64,000 nt of DNA from Nocardia rosealba. GTDB lineage: Bacteria; Actinomycetota; Actinomycetes; Mycobacteriales; Mycobacteriaceae. Location: assembly GCF_020216065.1 (NCBI RefSeq), contig NZ_JAIWNA010000001.1, positions 756,505-820,504 on the forward strand, read 5' to 3'. This document shows, piece after piece, positions 17,783-25,673 of the stretch. Position 1 is the first letter of the stretch, and every line of letters begins with the position of its first letter. The translations under genes were made by a program, and so were the position numbers. The notes beneath the pieces are model-generated. The model ran no database searches and was not told the origin of the DNA. It saw nothing but the letters and a program-made list of their open reading frames with translations.

Positions 17783-18089
17783 AAGAGAAGACTCCCCGGA
17801 AACATGGGCGCCACCATCACCACGACGGCACCCGGGATGAGTGCGGAAGCGGGTGATCGGTCACCCGTCCGCAAGAAGCGACATCATCCGGCGTCGCGAG
17901 ATGGGCGAATACCGCCGGGCGCACAGCGACCAGCGGGGACCGACCTCACAGCGCCGCCCGGCACAGGCCGAGCGGCTACCGTCTTGACGCCTCCGGGGAA
18001 TTCACGCCGCCACCTTAGCAATCGGCGAGCCGGCCTGCCGAAGACGACGTCGAGGAATTCCGTTTCGACGGCCGGCGTTGACAGGCGCT
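17783..18089. other. Intergenic region with leader hairpin
   Basis: No gene seen. It holds the upstream region of the Cmx-like pump, including the imperfect hairpin at 17841-17872 (7-bp and 6-bp stems separated by a 2-nt bulge, 4-nt loop). Confidence 0.5.
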
Positions 18090-18290
18090 GTGGAATCCGA
18101 ACGCTTGCCTCGTTACCGCCTGCTGACCGGCCCCGACGACTCGAGTTTCTGTCGGCGGGTCAGCGAGGCGCTGGATATGGGCTACGAGTTGCACGGTGGG
18201 CCGGCCGCGACTCATGACGGGGAGCGCGTCGTCGTGGCTCAGGCTGTCATCTGGACGCGGGACGAGCCGACGCCGGCACTGCGGTCGTAG
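18090..18290 (+). CDS. DUF1737-type small protein
   Basis: A 66-residue protein carrying the compact DUF1737 pattern: RYRLLTGPDDSSFCRRVSEA, then LDMGYELHGGPAATHDGERV and VVAQAVIWTRD. The function of the family is unknown. The GTG at 18090 is the best start before the conserved core; a TTG at 18078 is possible and neither has a good ribosome binding site. It stands alone, between the efflux pump and a secreted protein transcribed toward it. Confidence 0.75.
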   Translation: MESERLPRYRLLTGPDDSSFCRRVSEALDMGYELHGGPAATHDGERVVVAQAVIWTRDEPTPALRS

Positions 18291-18322
18291 CGCCGGCTGG
18301 CGGGTCGCGATGGCGTGCCGGA

Positions 18323-18781
18323 TCAGCCGACTGCGCCGCCGGGCGGGATCGCCGGGACGATCGTCTTCACCGGGAGTTTGACCCGGGTGGAGCCCTGCCA
18401 GTATCCGACGGTCGCATGGCCGGTGGTCGGGTCGAGGAAGGTGCAGTTGACGTTGCCGTAGGCGGTGCTGCCCGCGGGGGCTGAGGTCTGGAAGGAACTG
18501 CTGACCCAGCGGCCCTGGTGATTGGCGGAGCCGCCGATGGCGGTGTAGTCGAACTCGCGGTAGGTGCCGGTGGTATTCGCGCTGTTCTCGACGGACATGT
18601 CGCAGGCGGCGGTTCTGCCGGAGGGGATGTAGACCTGCCAACTGAGAGTGACGGTGCCCGGGGCGGGGCTGGTGATACCTCCGTCGACGCCGTTGGTGGC
18701 GTGCGCGGTGGGGGCGAGGGCGGTGAGGGCGGCCAAGCCGGTGATGAGCAGGGTTGTCGTCGCGAGCTTCTTGATCGGCAT
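18323..18781 (-). CDS. Small secreted protein, unknown function
   Basis: A 152-residue protein with a clear Sec signal peptide (MPIKKLATTTLLITGLAALT and a cleavage site after AHA near residue 28). The mature part is rich in Ser, Thr and Gly, beta-strand-like, and has two Cys (in AACDM and VNCTF) that could form a disulfide. The ATG at 18781 follows GGAGCCCCCGG; the longer frame to 18895 adds a non-signal Arg-rich extension and is discounted. I do not recognise the family. It lies 107 nt downstream of the methyltransferase gene on the same strand. Confidence 0.7.
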   Translation of the reverse strand: MPIKKLATTTLLITGLAALTALAPTAHATNGVDGGITSPAPGTVTLSWQVYIPSGRTAACDMSVENSANTTGTYREFDYTAIGGSANHQGRWVSSSFQTSAPAGSTAYGNVNCTFLDPTTGHATVGYWQGSTRVKLPVKTIVPAIPPGGAVG

Positions 18782-18888
18782 CCGGGGGCTCCTACGGGTG
18801 GGATCGGGGCGTAGGTCAATCCAACGACGTGGGAGCGATCGGAGATACGGACCCGAGGGTGGTGCGCGCTGTACTCGGGGGTTCGCGT

Positions 18889-19491
18889 TCACCACCTAGG
18901 TGTGACAGCCAAAGCTCCATACGGCCGAGACGCGTCGAAAGCAGGTGGGGTGAGGCGATCGAGTTCGGTGAAGCCCGCGGAGGTGAGTGCTTCGGCGAAG
19001 CGGTCGACGGGCCAGCGGTACGCGGTCGTCACCTTGTGCGGAAACGGTTCGACAGCACTTTCGCCGGTGAAGAAGCCGACGACGAGCCGACCGCCGGGGC
19101 GGAGAACACGGCGGAATTCGGTGAGGACGGCCGGGATCTCGTGCGGCGGCAGATGAATGAGGGAGAACCAGGAGAGCAGGCCCGCGACGGATTCGTCCGG
19201 CGCGTCCACCGCGCGGATCGAACCGACCTCGAACGGAATCCCGGGGTAGGTCGCGCGGGCATGCTCGATGAATTCGGGGACCATGTCGAGGCCCTCGGCC
19301 GCGACACCCGCCTCGGTGAGGATGTGCGTGAAATGCCCCGGCCCGCAGCCGAGGTCGAGGACGGGACCCTCGGTGAGGTGACGGAGGACGAAAGCGGAGT
19401 CCTCGGGATCGACGGCGGCGGGAAAGCCGCAGACCTCGATGTAGAGCTCGTGCAAGTCGCTGTATGCCGCGCGGACGGTGTCATCAACCAC
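18889..19491 (-). CDS. Class I SAM-dependent methyltransferase
   Basis: A 200-residue Methyltransf_11/25-type protein. Motif I is VLDLGCGPGHF, followed by an acidic EGLDMVPEF ribose-binding region and a later FRRVLRPGGRLVVGFF motif. Substrate unknown. The GTG start at 19491 is supported by TACGGT 6 nt upstream (leaderless pattern); the frame stays open far upstream only because it shadows the DoxX gene. It is divergent from the DoxX-like gene. Confidence 0.85.
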   Translation of the reverse strand: MVDDTVRAAYSDLHELYIEVCGFPAAVDPEDSAFVLRHLTEGPVLDLGCGPGHFTHILTEAGVAAEGLDMVPEFIEHARATYPGIPFEVGSIRAVDAPDESVAGLLSWFSLIHLPPHEIPAVLTEFRRVLRPGGRLVVGFFTGESAVEPFPHKVTTAYRWPVDRFAEALTSAGFTELDRLTPPAFDASRPYGALAVTPRW

Positions 19492-19497
19492 GATGCG

Positions 19498-19503
19498 ACC
19501 GTA
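19498..19503 (-). promoter_or_regulatory. -10 element, leaderless methyltransferase gene
   Basis: TACGGT on the minus strand, 6 nt before GTG 19491. Confidence 0.55.
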
Positions 19504-19605
19504 CCAACGCGAAACAGGGCGGTCGGTCTGTTGTTCGTTTGTGCGGGGAGGGACAGGGTAAGGCGGGAAGCGAGGAACCGACAAGCCAGACGAAGGGACC
19601 CGACC

Positions 19606-20772
19606 ATGCCGATCAGGCCTGTCCGCCGCATTGCCCGCACACTGCTGGGGACGACGTTCATCGCCACCGGAGTGAACGGTTTGATGAATCCGAAGCCGCG
19701 TGCCGAGGCGGCCGCCGCCCTTGCCGACAAGGGGCGCGACAGCCTGCCCGACGCGCTGGCAGCCAAGGTCCCCGACGACCCCGGCAAGATGGTGCAGATC
19801 AACGCGATGGTGCAGGTGGCCGGTGGTCTGCTGCTGGCGAGCGGTCGCGCGCCCCGCCCCGCCGCCTTCCTGCTCGCCGCGACCGTCGTCCCGGGCACCG
19901 TCACCGAACAGGACTTCTGGTCCGAATCCGACCCCGATCGCAAGGCGGTGAAGCGAGCGGGGTTCCTCAAGGATCTCGGCCTGCTCGGCGGCCTGATGAT
20001 CGCGGCGGCCGACACCGAGGGCAAACCGTCGCTGGGCTGGCGTGGCCGCCGCGCCGCCCACAAGCTGATGGATCGCAGCCCGAGCCTGGCCGAGCAGGTG
20101 CGCGACGAAGGAGTTGTGGTCCTCGACGCCGCCAAGACGCGCGGGTCGCAACTGGCCGAGGTAGCCAAGGAACGTGGCCCCCAGCTCGCGGAACTCGCCC
20201 GCGCCCGCAGCGAGCAACTGGCCGAACTGGCCAGGGAACGCGGCCCGCAGATCGCCGAAGCCGCCCGCGAACGCGGCGCGCACATCGCCGAGGTGGCGCG
20301 CGACCGTGGGCCGGAGGTTGCCGACGAGGCGCGCGGTCGCAGCTCGCACCTGGTCGAGGTGGCCAAGGAGCGCGGGGCGCAGCTGGCGGAGATCGCCAGG
20401 GAGCGTGGTTCGCAGGCGGCCGAGGTTGCGCGGGAACGCGGTTCGGAGGCGGCCGAGGTCGCACGGGAACGTGGCGCGGAGGCGGCCGAAGTTGCGCGGA
20501 AACGCGGCGCGCGGGCGGCTGAGGTCGCGCGCGAACGCGGCGAAGAGGCCAAGGTCCGCGGCAAGTACGCTGCCGAGCTCGCTCGCGAACGTGGTGAGGA
20601 AGCAAAGATTCGGGGCAAGTACGCCGCCGAGCTGGCCCGCGAGCGCGGTTCGGAACTGACCAACGGCAAGCACCGCCGCCTCCCCGCCGCAGCGGCCGAT
20701 CTCGCCGACCTCGTCGAAAAGACCACGTCCACAACGGCATCCGCCGTCCGTCAGCGTTCGGCCCGCCGGTAG
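19606..20772 (+). CDS. DoxX-like membrane protein with a C-terminal 11-residue repeat tail
   Basis: A 388-residue protein in two parts. Residues 1 to about 155 are DoxX-like: two to four hydrophobic segments with TLLGTTFIATGVNGLMNPKP at the start and VQVAGGLLLASGR later. From residue 179 (nt 20140) come twelve perfect-length 11-residue units of the type RGxQxAEvARE, then two 18-residue units (RGEEAK plus an 11-mer-like RGKYAAELARE), and a basic end. Eleven-residue periodicity is known from hendecad coiled coils and from amphipathic helices that lie on membranes. ATG at 19606 with AAGGGACCCGACC upstream. Followed by a strong hairpin at 20824. Mycobacterial and nocardial DoxX genes with Ala/Arg tails exist, but I cannot name this tail. 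Confidence 0.8.
   Translation: MPIRPVRRIARTLLGTTFIATGVNGLMNPKPRAEAAAALADKGRDSLPDALAAKVPDDPGKMVQINAMVQVAGGLLLASGRAPRPAAFLLAATVVPGTVTEQDFWSESDPDRKAVKRAGFLKDLGLLGGLMIAAADTEGKPSLGWRGRRAAHKLMDRSPSLAEQVRDEGVVVLDAAKTRGSQLAEVAKERGPQLAELARARSEQLAELARERGPQIAEAARERGAHIAEVARDRGPEVADEARGRSSHLVEVAKERGAQLAEIARERGSQAAEVARERGSEAAEVARERGAEAAEVARKRGARAAEVARERGEEAKVRGKYAAELARERGEEAKIRGKYAAELARERGSELTNGKHRRLPAAAADLADLVEKTTSTTASAVRQRSARR
20140..20643 (+). repeat. In-frame 33-bp tandem repeats (12 copies) plus two 54-bp copies
   Basis: Units begin at 20140 and every 33 nt to 20503, then at 20536 and 20590 (54 nt each). Each encodes an Arg-Gly start, an AE pair and an Ala-Arg-Glu-type end. DNA copies have diverged, the later ones least, which suggests expansion by duplication. 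Confidence 0.9.
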
Positions 20773-20823
20773 CCGATAGATCGACGCGCCCGAAAGGCCG
20801 ACTGCCGGACCACGAATAGCCTC

Positions 20824-20858
20824 AAACCGCCGCACCGCCACAGCCGGTGCGGCGGTTT
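20824..20858. terminator. Terminator after the DoxX-like gene
   Basis: Fourteen-bp perfect arms at 20824-20837 and 20845-20858 with a 7-nt loop and TTT at the 3' arm end. Confidence 0.8.
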
Positions 20859-21054
20859 GCCGTGTCGGGCTGCTGCCCTTGGGGCTCCCCACAAGGATCT
20901 GCCCCGATATCCGTGGTCTGTCGGACCCGCCCCGCATGACGGAGCATGGAACTCGCGCGGGAGATCGGGTAATCCCGGCGAATCGGGTTTGATGCCGCGC
21001 TCAGGTGTGAATACTGGGCTTTCGCAGTTGTTTTCGGAGAGTGGGATTCATCAG

Positions 21055-21360
21055 ATGTTGTCCGGTCGTGAAACGTCCAAGCCGTATGCCGTTCGAGTCG
21101 CGTTGGTCGCGGCGGCGGTGACGATCGGGGTGCTCGCTTCGGCGGGCCAGGCGGCCGCGCTACCCGGCTCGGGTTCGGCGAGTGGGTCGGCGGATCTGGC
21201 GACCGGGTCGGCCACCGGTTCGGCGCAGCTGGCGACGGGTTCGGCGGCGGGCTCCTCGGATACCGGTGCCGCGGGCGGTTACTTCGCCTGGCAGTCGTCG
21301 CAGTTCCTGAACAACACCCTGCGGTTCCTGCTGTCGCTGCCGCAGGGAAACCTGCGGTAG
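21055..21360 (+). CDS. Small secreted Gly/Ser-rich protein
   Basis: A 101-residue protein with a signal peptide (VALVAAAVTIGVLASAGQAAA, cleavage after the Ala run near residue 34). The mature part begins with imperfect GSA/ATGSA repeats (GSGSASGSADLATGSATGSA) and ends with an aromatic/Leu-rich tail, FAWQSSQFLNNTLRFLLSLP. No family recognised. The ATG at 21055 is preceded by GGAGAGTGGG about 10 nt upstream; the frame extends to 20857 but through the terminator, so the longer form is unlikely. Convergent with the next gene, 5 nt apart. Confidence 0.6.
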   Translation: MLSGRETSKPYAVRVALVAAAVTIGVLASAGQAAALPGSGSASGSADLATGSATGSAQLATGSAAGSSDTGAAGGYFAWQSSQFLNNTLRFLLSLPQGNLR

Positions 21361-21365
21361 GACAC

Positions 21366-21689
21366 CTACTTCCAGGCCTTTTCCCAGCGCTCGGCGGCCC
21401 AGTCGCGCACATCGGGACTCACCAGGATCGCGGGTAGCAGCAGCGCGAAACCGATCGCGAGCACCGCGAGCCGCACCCACACGCTGAGTTCGGCGAGCGC
21501 GCGCAACAAGGCGGGCAGCACGCACAGGGCCGCGAGGACGACCAGGATGATCGCGGCGAGGTTGCGGCCGGGCCCGGCGATCAGCGCCGCGCACGTACCG
21601 AAGCACAGTCCGAGTACGAGCCCGACGACGCCGACGAAGTAGTTGTCCCAGGCCAACCAGCCGGGGCGCGCTGTCCGTTGCGTGGCCAC
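21366..21689 (-). CDS. Small membrane protein, unknown function
   Basis: A 107-residue protein with three to four hydrophobic stretches (VGVVGLVLGLCFGTCAALI, LAAIILVVLAALCVLPALL, VRLAVLAIGFALLLPAILV) and charged ends. The GTG start at 21689 has TAAGCT 6 nt upstream, predicting a leaderless mRNA. It lies just downstream of the XRE regulator (22 nt), so it could also be cotranscribed with it. No family recognised. Confidence 0.65.
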   Translation of the reverse strand: MATQRTARPGWLAWDNYFVGVVGLVLGLCFGTCAALIAGPGRNLAAIILVVLAALCVLPALLRALAELSVWVRLAVLAIGFALLLPAILVSPDVRDWAAERWEKAWK

Positions 21690-21695
21690 GGCCGC

Positions 21696-21701
21696 AGCTT
21701 A
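21696..21701 (-). promoter_or_regulatory. -10 element, leaderless small membrane protein gene
   Basis: TAAGCT on the minus strand, 6 nt before GTG 21689. Confidence 0.5.
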
Positions 21702-21711
21702 ACTCGAGCAG

Positions 21712-22473
21712 CTACTGGTTTGCGGCGTCTCGGCTGGAGCCGTCGAGAAGCGGGCAGAAGGTGACGAGCGACCATTCCCGCCGGGGCACGATCGAGTCGT
21801 GCACCTGCATGGTCATCGCTACGGCGGCGCCGGTCTCCGGGTGCCGGATACGCTGCACGGGCCGGTCGAGGTGGGAGGGCACGTCGGGCTCGGTGGTCCA
21901 GAACCGTTCCCATTCCTCGGCGACCGCGCATGCCGCGAAGAGCCGGTCGATCCGCTCCTTGGGCACGACGCCGGGGCTCATCACCCGGAATCCGTAGACG
22001 CACAGGTGAACCTGCTTGTCCCAGTCGAGCATCACCTCGCGTGACCGCGGGTCGAGCAGCATCCATTCCAGCAGCGTGGTGCTGGTGTCGAGGCCGGGAA
22101 AGTACCGTGTCCAGGCCGAATTCGTGGCGACCACATCGTAGGTCGTGTACATCTGCAGGCTGGCGGGATACGAGATCGAGTTGAGCAGCACGAGATCGGC
22201 GGTGGGGATGTCGCTCGGGATGTCGGCCGCCGGGCTGCCGTAGCGGTCGGCCAGCGACAGCGACACCAGGTGATCACGGAAAAGTGCCGGCACGTCGAGT
22301 GCGTCGAACAGTGCGGTGAGCGCCTCCAGAGTCGGTGTGCGCGAACCCTGCTCGATCTTCTGGATCAGGGCGGGGGAGATGCCCGCCTGCGCGCTGAGTG
22401 CGACGCGGGTGAGGCCTGCCGCCTCGCGACGTTCGCGCAGGTACCTGGCGATCGGTAGGTGCGGGTCTTCCAC
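21712..22473 (-). CDS. XRE-family regulator with MmyB-like ligand-binding domain
   Basis: A 253-residue regulator. Residues about 4-65 form a Cro/CI-type helix-turn-helix (LTRVALSAQAGISPALIQKI). The C-terminal part (about 95-245) resembles the MmyB-like domain found in many actinobacterial XRE proteins, with LNSISYPASLQMYTTYDVVA and LLEWMLLDPRSREVMLDWD. Relatives bind small hydrophobic ligands. The GTG at 22473 follows AAAGAGGA at good spacing; a TTG at 22503 would be 10 residues longer. A direct repeat TGGGACA/TGGGACA upstream (22496-22512) is a candidate self-operator. Confidence 0.85.
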   Translation of the reverse strand: MEDPHLPIARYLRERREAAGLTRVALSAQAGISPALIQKIEQGSRTPTLEALTALFDALDVPALFRDHLVSLSLADRYGSPAADIPSDIPTADLVLLNSISYPASLQMYTTYDVVATNSAWTRYFPGLDTSTTLLEWMLLDPRSREVMLDWDKQVHLCVYGFRVMSPGVVPKERIDRLFAACAVAEEWERFWTTEPDVPSHLDRPVQRIRHPETGAAVAMTMQVHDSIVPRREWSLVTFCPLLDGSSRDAANQ

Positions 22474-22820
22474 GTCGCGGTCCTCTTTCGTGCGGTGGGA
22501 CAAACTGGGACAGTCGTCTAGCTTGACCGACCGTACGGGTGTTCGCGAAAATTCTCGCAGCCGGGCGGGGCAGCGCCGGGCCGACTATCAGTAGTTCCGG
22601 AGCGGAACGGTCGCCGGAGGGGACGGCACGCGTGGTTGTCGCGCGCGCCGAGAGCGCCGTCGCCTGTCGAGGCGTCGATACCCGGGTGGCGCAGGGGTCC
22701 ACCCGGTGATCACGATCCGCGTCCGCTCCGGGACCACGCTGCGAGATTCTTCCGTATCCAGGGAACCGCCGGCCCTCGCGATTCGTCTAATGAAGCAGAG
22801 ACCGATGAAAGCGGGGGGCG
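22474..22820. other. Divergent promoter region, XRE gene / CHAP gene
   Basis: No gene seen. It holds the direct repeat at 22496-22512, TTGACC near 22530 as a possible -35 for the plus strand, and otherwise unremarkable GC-rich sequence. Confidence 0.5.
22496..22512. promoter_or_regulatory. Direct repeat, candidate XRE operator
   Basis: TGGGACA at 22496-22502 and again at 22506-22512, a 10-bp phase that puts both on one DNA face, 23-40 nt upstream of the XRE start. Confidence 0.45.
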
Positions 22821-23405
22821 ATGACGCAGCTGCAGAGCAAGGGGACCGGGCGCGGTTCCAGATGGATCCTCGGTATTTCCGGCGTGCTCGCGGCCACGGC
22901 GGTGCTGGTCGCCGGGCTGGTGTGGTGGCAGCACGACTGGGGTGAGCCGTTCCCGGCCCTCGACAGCGAACACCTCGACGAACAGCAGATCGCGCTGGTC
23001 GACGTGTTGCGCCGCGAATACGAGAAGCCCGGTGACGGACCGAAGTACGCCGAGGGCGTGAAGGAGGCGTGGTGCGCCGACTTCGTCAGCTGGACCATGC
23101 GCGAGGCGGGCAGGCCCCTGAGCAACCCGAACTCCGGTTCCTGGCGCATCCCCGGGGTGTACACGCTGCAGGAGTACTACGAGACCGTCGGCCGGTTCAC
23201 CCGTCCCGACGTGGGTTACCGGCCGCGCACCGGCGACGTGGTGCTCTACGGTCCCGACAGCCCGCTCGGTCAGCACACCAACATCGTGTTGAAGGCCGAG
23301 GGCGACACGATCACCACCATCGGCGGCAACGAGATGGGCACCATCCGGATCCGCACCATCGAGGTGAGCGAAACGCCCGACCTCGTGGGGTACGGGCGAT
23401 TCTGA
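22821..23405 (+). CDS. Membrane-anchored CHAP-domain protein
   Basis: A 194-residue protein. Residues 15-36 form a single membrane anchor or uncleaved signal. Residues about 60-190 are a CHAP/NlpC-P60-like papain fold with catalytic Cys85 in AWCADFVSW and His152 in LGQHTNIVL, and a following polar GGNEMG. CHAP enzymes cut peptidoglycan amide bonds outside the membrane, so a role in wall turnover is likely. The ATG follows AAAGCGGGGGGCG. It is divergent from the XRE gene across a 347-nt region; regulation by that protein is possible but not shown. Confidence 0.82.
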   Translation: MTQLQSKGTGRGSRWILGISGVLAATAVLVAGLVWWQHDWGEPFPALDSEHLDEQQIALVDVLRREYEKPGDGPKYAEGVKEAWCADFVSWTMREAGRPLSNPNSGSWRIPGVYTLQEYYETVGRFTRPDVGYRPRTGDVVLYGPDSPLGQHTNIVLKAEGDTITTIGGNEMGTIRIRTIEVSETPDLVGYGRF

Positions 23406-23583
23406 AAGTTACTGTCGCGCAAGGTAACCGACCCCACCGACGCGGCACGACCGGGCCGGTGCACGTACGATGGACCACGCGGCGCCCGGCAGCGCCGCAG
23501 CCGACCCCTCCGTCCTGCTTCCCCCTCATCGGCAGGACGGGGGAGTTGCGCCGACACCGGGCCGCGCACTCCGATCACGTACC

Positions 23584-24741
23584 GTGTTCGATGTGCGTGT
23601 GAAGGTGACCGGAGAAGCACCTCGTGACCCGAAGCGGATCGAGTACGCCGATTTCGGCGAGCGATTCGTCAGGTACGCGGTGACCGAGGACCGGATCGCC
23701 GCGGCCGTCGCGGGCATGACCGGGCGTGGTGTGCAGATCGGCCCCTTCTCCCTCGGCCCGGCGGGACTGGCCGGCTTCGCCGCCGAAGGCACCCTCGGCA
23801 CCCCGGTGGTCACCCGCAATCCCGGCGACGCGCTCACCTTCGGCGTGAAGGTCCCCCTCAAACTCGCGGTGAACCTGATTCTCGGCGGCCGCAAACTCGG
23901 TGTGGCCGCCGTCGTCGAGATCGCCCTCACCCTGCACGCCCGCACTGCCGCACCGCTGCTCCTCGTCATGGACGTCGGCACAGTGACGGCCAAGGACGTG
24001 AGTTTCACGCTGCGTGCCGAGGCCATCGACACCGCCTGGGAAATGCTGCTCGACCCCATCGCGGGCCTCGTTCAGCGCGAGGTCGCGGGCCGGGTCAACG
24101 CCATCATCAGCGATCCCAAGGCGCGAGCCGAGCGCGTGTTCGACATCGAGGCGATCCTCGACGGTTATCGCTCCCCGCACCGCAACGACACCGTGTTCGA
24201 CTGGATCGACCACCGCGAATTCGGTCTGCGCTTCTTCACCCAGATCGTCACCCGCGACCGCGTGCACAGCGTGGTCGCCCAGATGGCGGGCGGTGAGATC
24301 GCGATCGGACCACTGTCGGAGGGCCCGCGCGGCGCGGCGACGGTGACCGTACGCGGCGCGATCGAGCAGCCGCGAGTGGTCGAGCGCGGCGCGGCCGTAC
24401 CCGGCGAGCTGCGGGTGTTCGACATGACCCTGCCGGTCGGCCTCGACATCACCGTCGACGTGCTCAAAGCCAACCACTACCGCGCCGACCTCGAGATCCC
24501 CCTCGTCCTCACGGCGCGCGCCGCCGAACCCTTGCAGATCGTGATCGAGGTGCCGCCGCCCGCCATCGAGGACATTTCGATGGAGTTCACCGCCAAGGGT
24601 TTGCGCGCGGCGACGCTCGCCCGCCTGGCAGGCATCAAAAAACAGGTGATGGCCCAGGTCGTCGCCGTGGTGAGTACCGAGCTCGCCGATCCGACGGGCC
24701 GGACCATCGACGTCGGCGCCGCCATCGACGGCGCCACCTGA
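23584..24741 (+). CDS. Internally duplicated protein, unknown function
   Basis: A 385-residue protein made of two related halves: residues 1-203 and 204-385. Each starts with a VFD-type strand, then FGxRFxxxxVTxDRxxxxVAxM, then IGPxSxGPxG, followed by a long beta-rich stretch that ends in an alpha helix (AIDTAWEMLLDPIAGLVQRE in half one, LRAATLARLAGIKKQVMAQ in half two). Alternating beta strands with a terminal helix bring lipid-binding TULIP/DUF2993-like domains to mind, but this is a guess. GTG 23584 was chosen because upstream codons lose the GC third-position bias; ATG 23470 is the alternative. No signal peptide seen. Confidence 0.65.
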   Translation: MFDVRVKVTGEAPRDPKRIEYADFGERFVRYAVTEDRIAAAVAGMTGRGVQIGPFSLGPAGLAGFAAEGTLGTPVVTRNPGDALTFGVKVPLKLAVNLILGGRKLGVAAVVEIALTLHARTAAPLLLVMDVGTVTAKDVSFTLRAEAIDTAWEMLLDPIAGLVQREVAGRVNAIISDPKARAERVFDIEAILDGYRSPHRNDTVFDWIDHREFGLRFFTQIVTRDRVHSVVAQMAGGEIAIGPLSEGPRGAATVTVRGAIEQPRVVERGAAVPGELRVFDMTLPVGLDITVDVLKANHYRADLEIPLVLTARAAEPLQIVIEVPPPAIEDISMEFTAKGLRAATLARLAGIKKQVMAQVVAVVSTELADPTGRTIDVGAAIDGAT

Positions 24742-24897
24742 CCTGTGACCGATGGTGCTGCTGTGATTACTGGGTCTAGCGGTGCCGGTGTGAGCTGTGG
24801 TGAAATGAGTCGCACGTTCTAGGCTCCCGGCGCGTACGGGGTTGACGCGCCGGGCTCGCTTGCCGGTTGTGGTCGGGTTGCGCGAAGGAGTCCTGTG

Positions 24898-25608
24898 ATG
24901 CGTTCTGGTTCGGTCACCCGGCGTGAGTTCTTCGGATTCGCCGCCGCCGCGACAACTCTCGGCCTCGGACTGGCTGCCACGCCTGCCGCGGCACAGTCCT
25001 ACGGCACCCTGGTCGACTACGCGGCCGGTGTCCCCTCGGCCGAGGCGATCAAGGCCGCGGGCCACATCGGCGTGATCCGCTACGTCTCCGACCGCAGGCC
25101 GGGCGCCGAGTGGATGGAGGGCAAACCGCTGCTGCCCGGCGAAGTGGAAGACCTATGGGCGCACGGGTTGTCGATCGTGTCGAACTACCAGTTCGGCAAG
25201 GGCCCGACCGCCGACTGGCGTGGTGGCCTCGAAGCCGGCAAGCAGCACGCCGAACGCGGCTGGGAACTGCACACCGCCGCAGGCGGACCCGACACCGCCC
25301 CGATCTACGCCTCCATCGACGACAACCCCTCCGAGCAGGAGTTCGACGAGATGATCGCGCCCTATATCGAGGGCTGGCAGTCGGTGCTCGGCCCCGACCT
25401 CGTCGGCATCTACGCCAACACACCGACGATCGACCGCGCCCTCGCCGCGGGCCTCGGTTCCTGGTTCTGGCAGCACAATTGGGGCACCCCGAGAGGTTTC
25501 GTGCACGACAACGCCCACCTGCACCAGTTCGAGATCGACAAGCGCGCCATCGACGGCGTCGGCGTCGACGTGAACACCGTGCTGGCCTCGGACTACGGCC
25601 AGTGGTGA
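24898..25608 (+). CDS. Tat-exported DUF1906 glycoside-hydrolase-like protein
   Basis: A 236-residue protein with a twin-arginine signal (TRREFFGFAAAATTLGLGLA, cleavage after AAA near residue 33). The mature domain matches the DUF1906 fold of mycobacterial Rv2525c, a GH25-like TIM barrel: LVDYAAGVPSAEAIKAAG at the start, IRYVSDR, IYASIDDN in the middle and WQHNWGTPRGFVHDNAHLHQ near the end. Rv2525c is a Tat substrate connected with cell-wall physiology. ATG 24898 (or GTG 24895) follows GAAGGAG. A strong terminator follows. Confidence 0.85.
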   Translation: MRSGSVTRREFFGFAAAATTLGLGLAATPAAAQSYGTLVDYAAGVPSAEAIKAAGHIGVIRYVSDRRPGAEWMEGKPLLPGEVEDLWAHGLSIVSNYQFGKGPTADWRGGLEAGKQHAERGWELHTAAGGPDTAPIYASIDDNPSEQEFDEMIAPYIEGWQSVLGPDLVGIYANTPTIDRALAAGLGSWFWQHNWGTPRGFVHDNAHLHQFEIDKRAIDGVGVDVNTVLASDYGQW

Positions 25609-25619
25609 CCCCCTGAAAC

Positions 25620-25665
25620 AACTCGAGCCCGGCACCGTTCGTGAGAACGGGACCGGGCTCGAGTT
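25620..25665. terminator. Bidirectional hairpin terminator
   Basis: Thirteen-bp perfect arms at 25620-25632 and 25653-25665 between convergent genes, with a 20-nt loop that has its own small stem. Confidence 0.75.
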
Positions 25666-25673
25666 CTGCCTAC

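Noticed and set aside
20140..20643. CRISPR-like periodic repeats
   Set aside because: The 33-bp repeat is in frame, without spacers, and encodes a continuous hendecad helix.
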